A stretch of 64,000 nucleotides of DNA from Lentzea kentuckyensis. Lineage in GTDB: Bacteria > Actinomycetota > Actinomycetes > Mycobacteriales > Pseudonocardiaceae. The DNA is taken from positions 28,096-92,095 of the forward strand of contig NZ_MUYM01000136.1 of assembly GCF_002150765.1 (NCBI RefSeq), given 5' to 3'. Position numbers and translations under genes: made by a program. The stretch's first letter is position 1. Each line of letters opens with the position of its first letter. Positions 17,672 through 26,156 of the stretch are shown piece after piece. The notes beneath the pieces were generated by a model, which worked only from the letters and a program-made list of their open reading frames with translations, searched no databases and had not been told where the DNA came from.

Positions 17672-18307
17672 ATGCGTCGACTGCTGAGCGGAGCTGCTGC
17701 GCTCGCAATCGCGAGCACCATCGCGTTTGCGGGAATGGCCTCGGCCGCCGAGGAGCCTGAGGCTCCCGAGGCCATGCAGCTGCCGGCAGTGCTGATCAAC
17801 GAAGTCTCGACGATGGGCCCGAACGGGGCGCTCGACGAGGCGATCGAGATCATCAACACCACGAACGAGCAGGTGGACCTGTCCAACTGGGTCATCCGGA
17901 TCTACAACCAGCGCAACGAGGTCATCCAGACGATCCCGCTGTTCGACCCGCTCGGTGCGCCGATCACGCTGGCGCCGGCGAACAACGTCGGCAGCACGCT
18001 CGTGCTGACGGGTGCCGAGTTCTCCGGCACCACGTCGACCCCGAACGTTGTCCCGGTTCGCTTCCTCGGCGCCGAGGGCATCCCGACGCTCGGCGGCGTC
18101 GCGATCTTCGGCAGCGCTGCCCCGAGCGCCTTCAAGATCGACGGTGTCGCATTCTCGGCTCCGGTGAACGCCGCCAAGGAAGGCGTTCACGCCCAGCCCG
18201 AGAACCAGCGCACCGCGCAACTCGCCGGTTCGAACACGCGCAACCTGCTGAACCAGGACACGAACAACAACCAGCGCGACTTCTCGCTGCAGGAACGCAC
18301 CTTCTGA
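17672..18307 (+). CDS. Secreted lamin-tail-domain (LTD) protein, paralogue
   Basis: A 211-residue exported protein. The Sec signal MRRLLSGAAALAIASTIAFA ends near ASA-AEEP. The LTD fold reads VLINEVSTMGPNGALDEAIEIINTTNEQVDLSNWVIRIYN, and the family's closing motif appears as NQDTNNNQRDF. The ATG at 17672 follows GAAGGGA at good spacing. It lies in tandem with a shorter LTD gene, probably as a divergent duplicate. No catalytic residues are visible, so a binding or structural role at the cell surface is inferred. Confidence 0.8.
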   Translation: MRRLLSGAAALAIASTIAFAGMASAAEEPEAPEAMQLPAVLINEVSTMGPNGALDEAIEIINTTNEQVDLSNWVIRIYNQRNEVIQTIPLFDPLGAPITLAPANNVGSTLVLTGAEFSGTTSTPNVVPVRFLGAEGIPTLGGVAIFGSAAPSAFKIDGVAFSAPVNAAKEGVHAQPENQRTAQLAGSNTRNLLNQDTNNNQRDFSLQERTF

Positions 18308-18346
18308 TCAACCCGCGCCACCTCCCAAGCGGGTGCACCCAACCCA

Positions 18347-18381
18347 GTGCCCGGACCGCCACCCCTCGGCGGTCCGGGCAC
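18347..18381 (+). terminator. Terminator after the LTD pair
   Basis: Perfect 14-bp arms GTGCCCGGACCGCC and GGCGGTCCGGGCAC around a 7-nt loop, 39 bp after the stop codon. Confidence 0.8.
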
Positions 18382-18398
18382 CTCCGCGTCTGGCGCGA

Positions 18399-18428
18399 AG
18401 TCGCCAACGGCGACTAACCGCCGCTTTT
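18399..18428 (+). terminator. Second terminator with U-tract
   Basis: AGTCGCC-aac-GGCGACT forms a 7-bp hairpin and a run of five T follows 8 nt later. With the preceding hairpin it makes a tandem terminator isolating the subtilase gene. Confidence 0.6.
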
Positions 18429-18492
18429 TCCTGTTTCCCAACGTAATCCGGCCCCTCATCCTGCTCTGACCTGATCACCGAGGGAGGGCGCC

Positions 18493-21400
18493 GTGATTCG
18501 ACAAGTTCTGGCACTTGCCGTTGCCGCCGCAACGCTCGTCGCACCAGGCGCGTCCGCCGCGCCGCCATCGCCACCGGCGCAGACATCCGAGGCTTCTCAC
18601 CGGATCACGCTCATCACCGGTGACGTCGTCGACTACACCGAACGGCCGGACGGCCGGAAGATCGCGCAGATCCACGCCGCGCCACGGGACGGCGAACCGC
18701 CCGTCTTCCACACCATGACGACGGCGAAAGGCCTCTACGTCTACCCGTCGGACGCGATCGGCGCCGTCACGTCCGGCACCGTCGAGCGCACCCTCTTCAA
18801 CGTCACGGAACTGGTCCGCACGGGCCAGGCCGACAACCGCACCGCCACCGTGCCGGTGCTGATGACAGGTGGTTTCAGCGCGAGCGCGCACACCAGGATC
18901 ACCAGCCTCAACGCGTCCGGCATCCACGTCGAGAAGGCCAAGGCGCAGGAGTTCTGGCGTTCCTTGGACATGAGCGCGAAGTCGGGCGTGCGGCTGAAGT
19001 ACGACCGGCCCGTCCGGATCACGCTCGACCAGACGACGAAGCAGATCGGCGCACCGACGGCGTGGGCGCAGGGCCTGAACGGCACCGGTGTCACCGTCGC
19101 CGTCGTCGACACCGGCATCGACGCCCAGCACCCGGACGTCACCGGCAGGATCCTCGCGGCGGAGAACTTCTCCGACGAGCCCGACGTCACCGACCGCCAC
19201 GGCCACGGCACGCACGTCGCCTCGACCATCGCGGGCACCGGAGCCGGATCGGGCGGCAGGTACAAAGGCGTTGCCCCGGAAGCGAAACTCGTGATCGCCA
19301 AGGTGTTCAACGGCGCGGGTGAAGCCGACACCTCCCAGGTGATGGCTGGCATCGACTGGGCGGCGCACTCCGGCGCGAAGATCGTCAACCTGAGCCTGGG
19401 CGGTGACGTCACCGACGGTTCCGACGAGCTCAGCGCGCAGGTCGACCAGCTCGCCGCCGAGACGGGCGTGCTGTTCGTGGTGGCGGCGGGCAACAACGGC
19501 CCGGCCGGCCGTTCGGTCACCTCCCCCGGTGCCGCGGCCGCCGCGCTGACGGTCGGGGCGGTCGACCGGCAGAACAAGCTCGCACCGTTCAGCAGCACCG
19601 GGCCGCGCATCGGTGACGCGCACGTGAAGCCCGAGATCAACGCGCCGGGTGTCGGCGTGGTGGCCGCGCGTGCCGCCGACACGTCGATGGGCGCGCCCGT
19701 GTCCGACCTCTACACCGCGTCCTCCGGCACCTCGATGGCAACGCCGCACGTCGCGGGTGCGGCCGCGTTGCTCGCCCAGCAGCACCCCGACTGGTCCGCG
19801 CAGACGATGAAGAACGCGCTCGTGACGAGCGCGGCCGACGTCGGAATGCCCTGGTACGAGCAGGGTGCGGGACGGCTGGACGTCGCGAAGGCGATCACCC
19901 AGAAGGCGACCGCCACCGCGTCCGCGAGCTTCGAGCGCTACGAAAGGGGAACCGGCGGGACGCTCACCCGCGAACTCGGCTACGCCAACGACTCCGACAC
20001 ACCGCTGACGCTCGATCTCGTCGCCACGATGAAGGGCTGGGACGGCAAACCCACCACGGCCTTCAAGCTCAGCACCGCCCGGCTGACCGTTCCGGCCCGT
20101 GCCAAGGCGACCGCCACGCTGACCCTCGATCCCGAGGCGGGCCCCGCGGGCGTGTACGGCGGCATCGTGACGGCCACCGGGCCGGGCACCGCCTTGCGCA
20201 CACCGGTGAGCGTTTACGAGGCGCCGCAGACGTTCCCGATCGCGGTGCACGTCCGGGACACCGCGGGCAAGGCCCCCGCGCCGGCGTTCGGCCAGCTGAT
20301 CGACGACTCCAACGGCGGGGACGACGTCAACGACCCGTTCGACGACACCGTGAACTACGTCTTCGACGTCGTGAACGGCGAAGGCATCACGAACGTGCCG
20401 AGCGGCCGCTACTCCGCGGTGAGCTGGGCGACCGAGAACACGGCGGGGGTGCGCCGCTGGTCCGCGCTGGCGGCATCGGAACTGACCGTGACGGGTGCTC
20501 AGGACGTCTCGCTCGACGCGCAGCGAACCGTCCCGATCGAGGTCGTGCCGCCGGGCCCGGCCGAGCAACGCGACCGTACCGTCACGATGCGCCGCGTCCT
20601 GCCTGCCGAGGGCGACGCGTCTCCTTCCATCACCGAGACCGGGGCCGCGCTCGGCACCGCGCCGTGGGAGATCCGCGCGACCCCGTCCGCCGCCGCGAAG
20701 AAGGGCGCGATCTCGTTGCAGGACAACGTGACCCTGCAGACGGCCACGGTCACGCTGACCGCGGCGGGCCGGACGTTCCAGACCGACGGCGACGTCGGCG
20801 TCCTGTCCGCGAAGTGGCCGGGCGAGCTGACCGACGGCTTCAAGGTCGTCAAGATCAAGCCGGACACGCCCCCGAACATGGTCAAGGCCGCCAACGCCGC
20901 CGCGACCACCGCCGCCCAGGAAGGCAAGAAGGCACTGGTGTCCTATGTGGACCAGCCGGGCGCACTTCCGCTGACCGGGCTGGCGAGCACCGCGCTGCCG
21001 TCGTTGAGCGTCGGCAACGCCGACGGGGTGTTCCTCGCCGGGCAGACGTCGCTGAAGCTGAGCATCAAGCCCAGCCCGGAATCCGTGTTCAACCTCAGCT
21101 TCCTCGACGCCAACGGCATCCCGGCCGGCCATCGCACGACGGTCGATCCGGCGAAGCTCGTGCTGCGCAAGACCGCCTACCACGCCGACAAGCCGGGCCT
21201 GTCCGTGCAGAAGACGTGGTACCCGTTCCCGACCGGGCTGTGGCAGACGCAGATCCTGCGCGGCACCACGTTCACGCCGCCCGCCGCGTGGAACGAGTAC
21301 ATCGGTCCCGGCGACGACCGGATCGTCTGGAAGCGGCACGTGACGCTGAGCGGCACCGATGCCAAGGGCCAGCGCGCGGCGATGACCATGTTCCAGGAGA

Positions 21401-22221
21401 ACGTGTTCCGCGTGGGCGCCGCTCCGGCCGTCGAACGGTGGTTCGCGGGACCGATGCACAGCACCGCGATCGACCTGCAGTCCGACCACCCGGCCCGCTA
21501 CCCCGCCGCCGGCGGGGCGTGGCACCAGCTCTGCTCGAACTGCCGCGCCGGTGACACCTTCGTCCCGGCTCTGCAGTGGACGGACGGCACCCCTGGCCAC
21601 TACACGAACCCCTACCAGAACAGCAAGTTCTTCACGACGACGAAGGTCCGACTCTTCCAGGGCGACCGCGAGATCCCGGCGAACCAGGAACCGCTGGCGT
21701 TCTACCCGACCTTCCCGATGTCCCCGAACCCGGCCACCTACCGCCTCGAAACCGTCGAGACGCACGCACCAGGAGCCGTCGCGGGCGCGGTCAACCCGAT
21801 CCTGTTCGACCTCGCTCCGCGCACCGAAACGACCTGGACGTTCCAGTCCCGGCCGTCGCTCAACCCACCGCCCCGCGGCTACACCTGTCACCAGAGCCAG
21901 CCCACCTGCCAGCCGCAGCCGCTCATCCAGCTCCGCCACGACCTCCCGCTCGGCCTCACGAACTCCGCTCCGGCCGGCAAGCCGTTCGTCTACCACGTGC
22001 ACGCGACGAACAGCGCACCCATCACGACGGTCAAGGTGCAGTGGTCGGTGGACGGCTTGTCGTGGCAGCCGGCGGCGATTCAGCCCTCAGGAGACCGCTG
22101 GGAGGTGACGATCACCAACCCTGCCGGTGACGTGTGGCTGCGCACGGAAGCCAGGGACGGCGCCGGGAACACGGTCACGCAGACCATGCAGAAGGCTTTC
22201 CGGACTCACTCCGGCGGCTGA
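18493..22221 (+). CDS. Very large secreted subtilisin-like serine protease (S8)
   Basis: An exported protease of 1242 residues. The Sec signal peptide (1-24) is followed by an inhibitor-like propeptide and the S8 domain at about 190-470. Catalytic residues are Asp206 (VVDTGID), His238 (HGHGTHVAST) and Ser414 (SGTSMATPHVAG), with the oxyanion Asn in AAGNNGPAG. The 770-residue tail is beta-rich and has an acidic DDSNGGDDVNDPFDD patch that may bind calcium, and Cys pairs near CSNCRAG and CHQSQPTCQ. The start is GTG at 18493 after GAGGGAGG. Similar long actinomycete subtilases are extracellular scavenging proteases. The gene has its own terminators on the 5' side. Confidence 0.93.
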   Translation: MIRQVLALAVAAATLVAPGASAAPPSPPAQTSEASHRITLITGDVVDYTERPDGRKIAQIHAAPRDGEPPVFHTMTTAKGLYVYPSDAIGAVTSGTVERTLFNVTELVRTGQADNRTATVPVLMTGGFSASAHTRITSLNASGIHVEKAKAQEFWRSLDMSAKSGVRLKYDRPVRITLDQTTKQIGAPTAWAQGLNGTGVTVAVVDTGIDAQHPDVTGRILAAENFSDEPDVTDRHGHGTHVASTIAGTGAGSGGRYKGVAPEAKLVIAKVFNGAGEADTSQVMAGIDWAAHSGAKIVNLSLGGDVTDGSDELSAQVDQLAAETGVLFVVAAGNNGPAGRSVTSPGAAAAALTVGAVDRQNKLAPFSSTGPRIGDAHVKPEINAPGVGVVAARAADTSMGAPVSDLYTASSGTSMATPHVAGAAALLAQQHPDWSAQTMKNALVTSAADVGMPWYEQGAGRLDVAKAITQKATATASASFERYERGTGGTLTRELGYANDSDTPLTLDLVATMKGWDGKPTTAFKLSTARLTVPARAKATATLTLDPEAGPAGVYGGIVTATGPGTALRTPVSVYEAPQTFPIAVHVRDTAGKAPAPAFGQLIDDSNGGDDVNDPFDDTVNYVFDVVNGEGITNVPSGRYSAVSWATENTAGVRRWSALAASELTVTGAQDVSLDAQRTVPIEVVPPGPAEQRDRTVTMRRVLPAEGDASPSITETGAALGTAPWEIRATPSAAAKKGAISLQDNVTLQTATVTLTAAGRTFQTDGDVGVLSAKWPGELTDGFKVVKIKPDTPPNMVKAANAAATTAAQEGKKALVSYVDQPGALPLTGLASTALPSLSVGNADGVFLAGQTSLKLSIKPSPESVFNLSFLDANGIPAGHRTTVDPAKLVLRKTAYHADKPGLSVQKTWYPFPTGLWQTQILRGTTFTPPAAWNEYIGPGDDRIVWKRHVTLSGTDAKGQRAAMTMFQENVFRVGAAPAVERWFAGPMHSTAIDLQSDHPARYPAAGGAWHQLCSNCRAGDTFVPALQWTDGTPGHYTNPYQNSKFFTTTKVRLFQGDREIPANQEPLAFYPTFPMSPNPATYRLETVETHAPGAVAGAVNPILFDLAPRTETTWTFQSRPSLNPPPRGYTCHQSQPTCQPQPLIQLRHDLPLGLTNSAPAGKPFVYHVHATNSAPITTVKVQWSVDGLSWQPAAIQPSGDRWEVTITNPAGDVWLRTEARDGAGNTVTQTMQKAFRTHSGG

Positions 22222-23180
22222 GGCGGCGGGAGCAGGGACCCGGCACCTCGTGCCGCGGCGCGCAGGCCCGCCTGAAAGCGGGTCTGCGCGCCCAGTTCGT
22301 CCATCAGCCGGTGCAACCGCCGCTGGAACGTCCGGTAGCTCAGCCCGAGCTGCTTCGCGATGCTGCGATCCGGCAACCCGGTGGCCAGCAACGCGAGCAG
22401 CCGCGCGTCCGCGATCGAGATCTCGTTCGAGGTGGGCTGGCCCGGCAACGACAACGGCACCGCGTCCTCCCACAGCTTCGCGAACAACGCCCCGAGCGAG
22501 TCGAGCAACGCCGACCGGTGCACGATGACCGCGCTCTCCAGGGTCGTCTCCGTGCTGTGCAACGGGATCAACCCCAGATGGCCGTCCGCCAGGATCATCT
22601 TCGTCGGCGCGACCGCGACCACCCGCGCCTCCTCCCCGAGCGACAGCCCCATTTCCAGGTCGGCTCGCAGGTCGTGCAGCTCCAACGCCTGACGTTCGTA
22701 GATCCCGCGAAACCGCACACCGCGGTTCAGCAGCTCCTCCTCCACCGGGTGCAACGACGTCGGCGGCGTGGCGTACGGCGGCTTGTCCACGAACCGCACC
22801 TCGTGCCGCGCCGTGCGCATCACCTGGTCGACCCGCTGCGAGATCGCCTCGGCCCCGTGCACCACCTCGACGAGGTCGGCGGGAGCGCGCAGGCCCGCCG
22901 CGCGTTCGTACCGCACCTGCAACTCACCGGCCAGCAACCGGTCCCGCCGCAGCTCGTCCTCGTGGCGCAGGAAGTACGTCGCCAGCGCGACGTCCGGGGC
23001 CACGGCCGTGTGCAGACCGTTGACGTGGTGGACGAAACCGAGATCGGTCAAGGTCCTCAGCGCGGCGCGAACGGCCCGCTCAGCCAGGTCGGTGGCGAGA
23101 CAGAGCTCGGTCACACCCAGTTGATACGAGTCCACGAGCGTCTCGTAAACCGCGAGTTCCGGCGGGCGCAATCCGAGCAC
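22206..23180 (-). CDS. LuxR-type HTH regulator with TrmB/MarR-like N-terminus
   Basis: A 324-residue regulator. The N-terminal winged helix reads LRPPELAVYETLVDSYQLGVTELCLATDLAERAVRAALRTLTDLGFV, the middle is a sensor-like region with HEVRFVDKP and VRFRGIYER, and the C-terminal LuxR HTH reads DARLLALLATGLPDRSIAKQLGLSYRTFQRRLHRLMDELGA. This architecture is common for actinomycete regulators beside hydrolase or metabolite genes. The GTG at 23180 (MLGLRPPEL) fits the family N-terminus; GTGs further upstream are possible. It is divergent from the GH28 pair with 151 bp between, so I infer control of those genes. Its 3' end overlaps the protease gene by 16 bp. Confidence 0.8.
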   Translation of the reverse strand: MLGLRPPELAVYETLVDSYQLGVTELCLATDLAERAVRAALRTLTDLGFVHHVNGLHTAVAPDVALATYFLRHEDELRRDRLLAGELQVRYERAAGLRAPADLVEVVHGAEAISQRVDQVMRTARHEVRFVDKPPYATPPTSLHPVEEELLNRGVRFRGIYERQALELHDLRADLEMGLSLGEEARVVAVAPTKMILADGHLGLIPLHSTETTLESAVIVHRSALLDSLGALFAKLWEDAVPLSLPGQPTSNEISIADARLLALLATGLPDRSIAKQLGLSYRTFQRRLHRLMDELGAQTRFQAGLRAAARGAGSLLPPPQPPE

Positions 23181-23331
23181 GCAAGCCAGTATGCCGACTT
23201 CGGGCAGCCGTTGACGCGGGGCCAGACCCAGGTGTAGACCTATTTTGAAAAGGTTTACAACTCGTTTCACAGATGTGACCACGCCGCCGCCGCTCGCTGT
23301 TGTACCAACGCCTGCGCGCGAAAGGACGGCA

Positions 23332-24756
23332 ATGGAGACCAACCGCCGCGACTTCCTCAGGGTCGCCGGGGCCACCGCTGGTGTCACGATGTTGTCGGGC
23401 TCGTTCCTGAACGCGCCGGTGGCGGCCGCGGAAGAGCACGCGGCGATCCCGCTGGCCGAGTCGCCGTGGGACCAGGTGCCCGCGATCCTCGCCAGGATCG
23501 TGCCGCCTGTCTTCCCCAGCGCCAGGTTCGACATCACCGCGTACGGCGCCAAGGGCGACGGCAAGACCAAGAACACCGAGGCGTTCAAGAAGGCGATCGA
23601 AGCCTGCACCGCGGCGGGTGGCGGCCAGGTCGTCGTGCCGAAGGGGACCTTCCTCACCGGCGCGATCACCCTGCTCAGCAACGTGAACCTCGTGGTGTCC
23701 GAGGGCGCCACGATCAAGTTCTCCACCGATCCCAAGGACTTCCCCTCGGTCTACACGCGGTGGCAGGGCATCGAGTGCATGAACTTCTCCTCGTTCATCT
23801 ACGCCCGCAAGGCCGAGAACATCGCGATCACCGGCTCCGGCCTGATCGACGGCCAGGGCCCGTCCGGACCGTGGTTCGACTACGACGGCAAGCGGCAGCC
23901 CGACTGGGAGCAGCTGCAGAAGTGGGCCGTGGACAACAAGCCCGTCACCGACCGCAAGTTCGGCCTGGGTCACTACCTCAAGCCGAACATGGTCACGTTG
24001 TACGAGTGCAGGAACATCCTCATCGAGGGCGTGCAGCTGCGGAACTCGGCGATGTGGAACGTGCATCCGGTGCTGTGCACCAACGTCACCATCCGCGACA
24101 TCTTCGTCTACAGCCGCGGCGGCATGGTCGACGGCTGTGATCCCGAGGCCTCGCAGTACGTGCACATCACCGGCTGCCGGTTCGACTGCGGTGACGACGG
24201 CATCGCGATCAAGGCCGGCCGGGACATCGACGGCAGGCGCGTCGGTGTGGCCAGCGAGAACATCGTCATCGAGAACTGCTCGTTCGAGGGCCGCTGGGGC
24301 GCGCTGACGGTCGGCAGCGAGATGTCCGGCGGCGTGCGCAACGTGTTCTTCCAGGACTGCACGGTGAAGAAGGGCTCGTCGTACAAACCGTTCCACGTCC
24401 TGTACATCAAGACGAACAAACGGCGCGGCGGCACCGTCGAGAACATCCACGCCCGGCGGATCAAGGCGACCGACGTCGACCGCGAGGCGATCATGGTGAC
24501 GCTGAACTACAGCCTCACCGGCCCCGGCTACGGCCCGATCGTGAACCCCAAGGTGCAGAACATCACCGCCGACGGCTTCACCGTCAACGGGGTCAAGAAG
24601 ACGGCGGTCACGCTGGACGGCATGTCCGAGTCGCACATCAGGAACGTGCAGATCTCGAACAGCACCTTCACGAACGTCACGACCGCCAAACCGTCGATCA
24701 AGAACGCGGACGGCACCACGTTCACGAACGTCACCATCAACGGCAAGAAGGTCTGA
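23332..24756 (+). CDS. GH28 polygalacturonase-family enzyme, Tat-exported
   Basis: A secreted pectin hydrolase of 474 residues. The Tat signal contains RRDFLRVAG followed by a hydrophobic run to about residue 35. The right-handed beta-helix opens with FDITAYGAKGDGKTKNTEAFKKAI, the pectinase hallmark. Catalytic Asp residues are expected in DGCDPEAS and GDDGIAIKAG (residues about 263-295); YIKTNKRRGG is the RxK-type subsite. The position of the usual G-H-G strand reads GRWGALTVGSEMSGG, lacking the His. The ATG at 23332 follows GAAAGGA. It heads a run of GH28-GH28-GH31 with a 12-bp gap to the second copy. Confidence 0.9.
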   Translation: METNRRDFLRVAGATAGVTMLSGSFLNAPVAAAEEHAAIPLAESPWDQVPAILARIVPPVFPSARFDITAYGAKGDGKTKNTEAFKKAIEACTAAGGGQVVVPKGTFLTGAITLLSNVNLVVSEGATIKFSTDPKDFPSVYTRWQGIECMNFSSFIYARKAENIAITGSGLIDGQGPSGPWFDYDGKRQPDWEQLQKWAVDNKPVTDRKFGLGHYLKPNMVTLYECRNILIEGVQLRNSAMWNVHPVLCTNVTIRDIFVYSRGGMVDGCDPEASQYVHITGCRFDCGDDGIAIKAGRDIDGRRVGVASENIVIENCSFEGRWGALTVGSEMSGGVRNVFFQDCTVKKGSSYKPFHVLYIKTNKRRGGTVENIHARRIKATDVDREAIMVTLNYSLTGPGYGPIVNPKVQNITADGFTVNGVKKTAVTLDGMSESHIRNVQISNSTFTNVTTAKPSIKNADGTTFTNVTINGKKV

Positions 24757-24767
24757 GGGGAAGTCCT

Positions 24768-26156
24768 GTGTCCTTGTCACGTCGTGATTTCGCGCGTGTG
24801 TCCGGCCTGACGGCCGCCGGTCTCCTGCTCCCGGCAGGCGTGGCGGCCGCCGTTCCCGCACAGGTCCGGGACCCGTGGCGGGAGGTGCCCCAGATCCTGG
24901 CGCGCATCTGTCCGCCGCGCTTCCGCAGGAAGGACTACGACGTCACCGCGTACGGCGCGAAGGGTGACGGCCTCACCAAGAACACCGAGGCGTTCCACCG
25001 CGCGATCACGGCGTGCAACCGAGCCGGTGGGGGACGTGTGGTCGTTCCCGCGGGCACGTTCCTCACCGGCGGCCTCCGGCTTCTGTCCAATGTGGAGCTC
25101 CAGGTCAGCGAGGGCGCCACGATCAGGTTCTCCACCGATCCCGACGACTACCTGCCGCTCGTGCTCACCCGCTGGGAGGGCACGCTCTGCTACAACTACC
25201 AGCCGTTCATCTACGCGTTCGAGCAGAAGAACATCGCCATCACCGGCCGCGGCACCATCGATGGCGACGCGCCCAGCGGCAAGTGGGCGAGTTGGGGCGC
25301 CGGCTCGACGGCGCTGCTGCGGCAGTGGGGCGAGGACGGTGTGCCCGTCGAGCAACGCGTCATGGGCCCCGGCAGGAACATGCGGCCGAACATGATCCAG
25401 TTCTTCCGCTGCCGGAACCTGCTCGTCGAGGACGTGCTGATCCGCAACCCGGCGATGTGGTCGCTGCACTTCGTGTTCTCGCGGAACATCACCGTGCGGC
25501 GGATCGAGATCTACTCGACGAACTCGCAGGGCGACGGCGTGGATCTGGACTCCTCCAGTTACGCGCACGTGCACGACTCGAAGTTCAACACCAACGACGA
25601 CTGCGTCGTGGTGAAGAGCGGACGGGATGCCGACGGACGGCGGGTCGGCATCCCGTCCACCCACGTCGTGGTGGAGCGCTGCAAGTTCTCCGGCCGCTGG
25701 GGCGGGATCACGATCGGCAGCGAGATGTCCGGTGGCGTCGCCAAGATCTTCTGCCGCGACTGCGAGATCAACGCGCCGGACTTCCCCGGCCGGTACCCGG
25801 TCAAGCACGCGCTCTACATCAAGTGCAACCAGGACCGCGGCGGCGTCATCGACGGCGTGCACCTGCGCAACGTGGTCGGGCAGAACGTCGAGCGCGAGAT
25901 CCTGTTCGTGTCGATGTACTACCAGAACGGCGGCACCAAGGGGCACTTCCCGCAGATCAACAACATCACGGTCGACCGGGTGCGGATCAACGGCGGCCGG
26001 ATCGCGGCGACCTTCCGCGGGTTCCCCGAGCAGCACGTCAAGAACGTGCTGATCTCGAACTCGACGTTCACCGGGATCACCGAGCCGAACCTGATCGAGA
26101 ACACGGACAACCTGGTGTTCCGCAACACCACGATCAACGGGGTGGTGCCGGCATGA
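24768..26156 (+). CDS. GH28 polygalacturonase-family enzyme, Tat-exported, paralogue
   Basis: A second exported GH28 of 462 residues. The Tat signal is MSLSRRDFARVSGLTAAGLL. The beta-helix begins YDVTAYGAKGDGLTKNTEAFHRAI. Active-site segments are GDGVDLDSS, TNDDCVVVKSG (around 276) and GRWGGITIGSEMSGG (around 307), with YIKCNQDRGG following. Like its neighbour it has RWG where many GH28 enzymes have GHG. The start is GTG at 24768 after GGGAAG. It is 12 bp after the first copy and overlaps GH31 by ATGA, so the three are one operon. The pair probably arose by duplication and may split different galacturonan linkages. Confidence 0.9.
   Translation: MSLSRRDFARVSGLTAAGLLLPAGVAAAVPAQVRDPWREVPQILARICPPRFRRKDYDVTAYGAKGDGLTKNTEAFHRAITACNRAGGGRVVVPAGTFLTGGLRLLSNVELQVSEGATIRFSTDPDDYLPLVLTRWEGTLCYNYQPFIYAFEQKNIAITGRGTIDGDAPSGKWASWGAGSTALLRQWGEDGVPVEQRVMGPGRNMRPNMIQFFRCRNLLVEDVLIRNPAMWSLHFVFSRNITVRRIEIYSTNSQGDGVDLDSSSYAHVHDSKFNTNDDCVVVKSGRDADGRRVGIPSTHVVVERCKFSGRWGGITIGSEMSGGVAKIFCRDCEINAPDFPGRYPVKHALYIKCNQDRGGVIDGVHLRNVVGQNVEREILFVSMYYQNGGTKGHFPQINNITVDRVRINGGRIAATFRGFPEQHVKNVLISNSTFTGITEPNLIENTDNLVFRNTTINGVVPA

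Noticed and set aside
18475..22002. A 1175-codon open frame antisense to the subtilase gene
   Set aside because: Its residues are Arg/Gly/Val/His-rich with no motif, while the plus strand gives a complete catalytic triad and signal peptide; long antisense frames are expected at this GC content.
23181..23735. N-terminal extension of the LuxR-type regulator reading through the GH28 start region
   Set aside because: The extension is antisense to GH28 coding sequence and lacks family similarity; a GTG at 23180 gives the normal N-terminus.
25013..26152. N-terminal extension of the GH31 protein across the second GH28 gene
   Set aside because: It is Arg-rich shadow of GH28; the ATG at 26153 gives a signal peptide and an ATGA junction.
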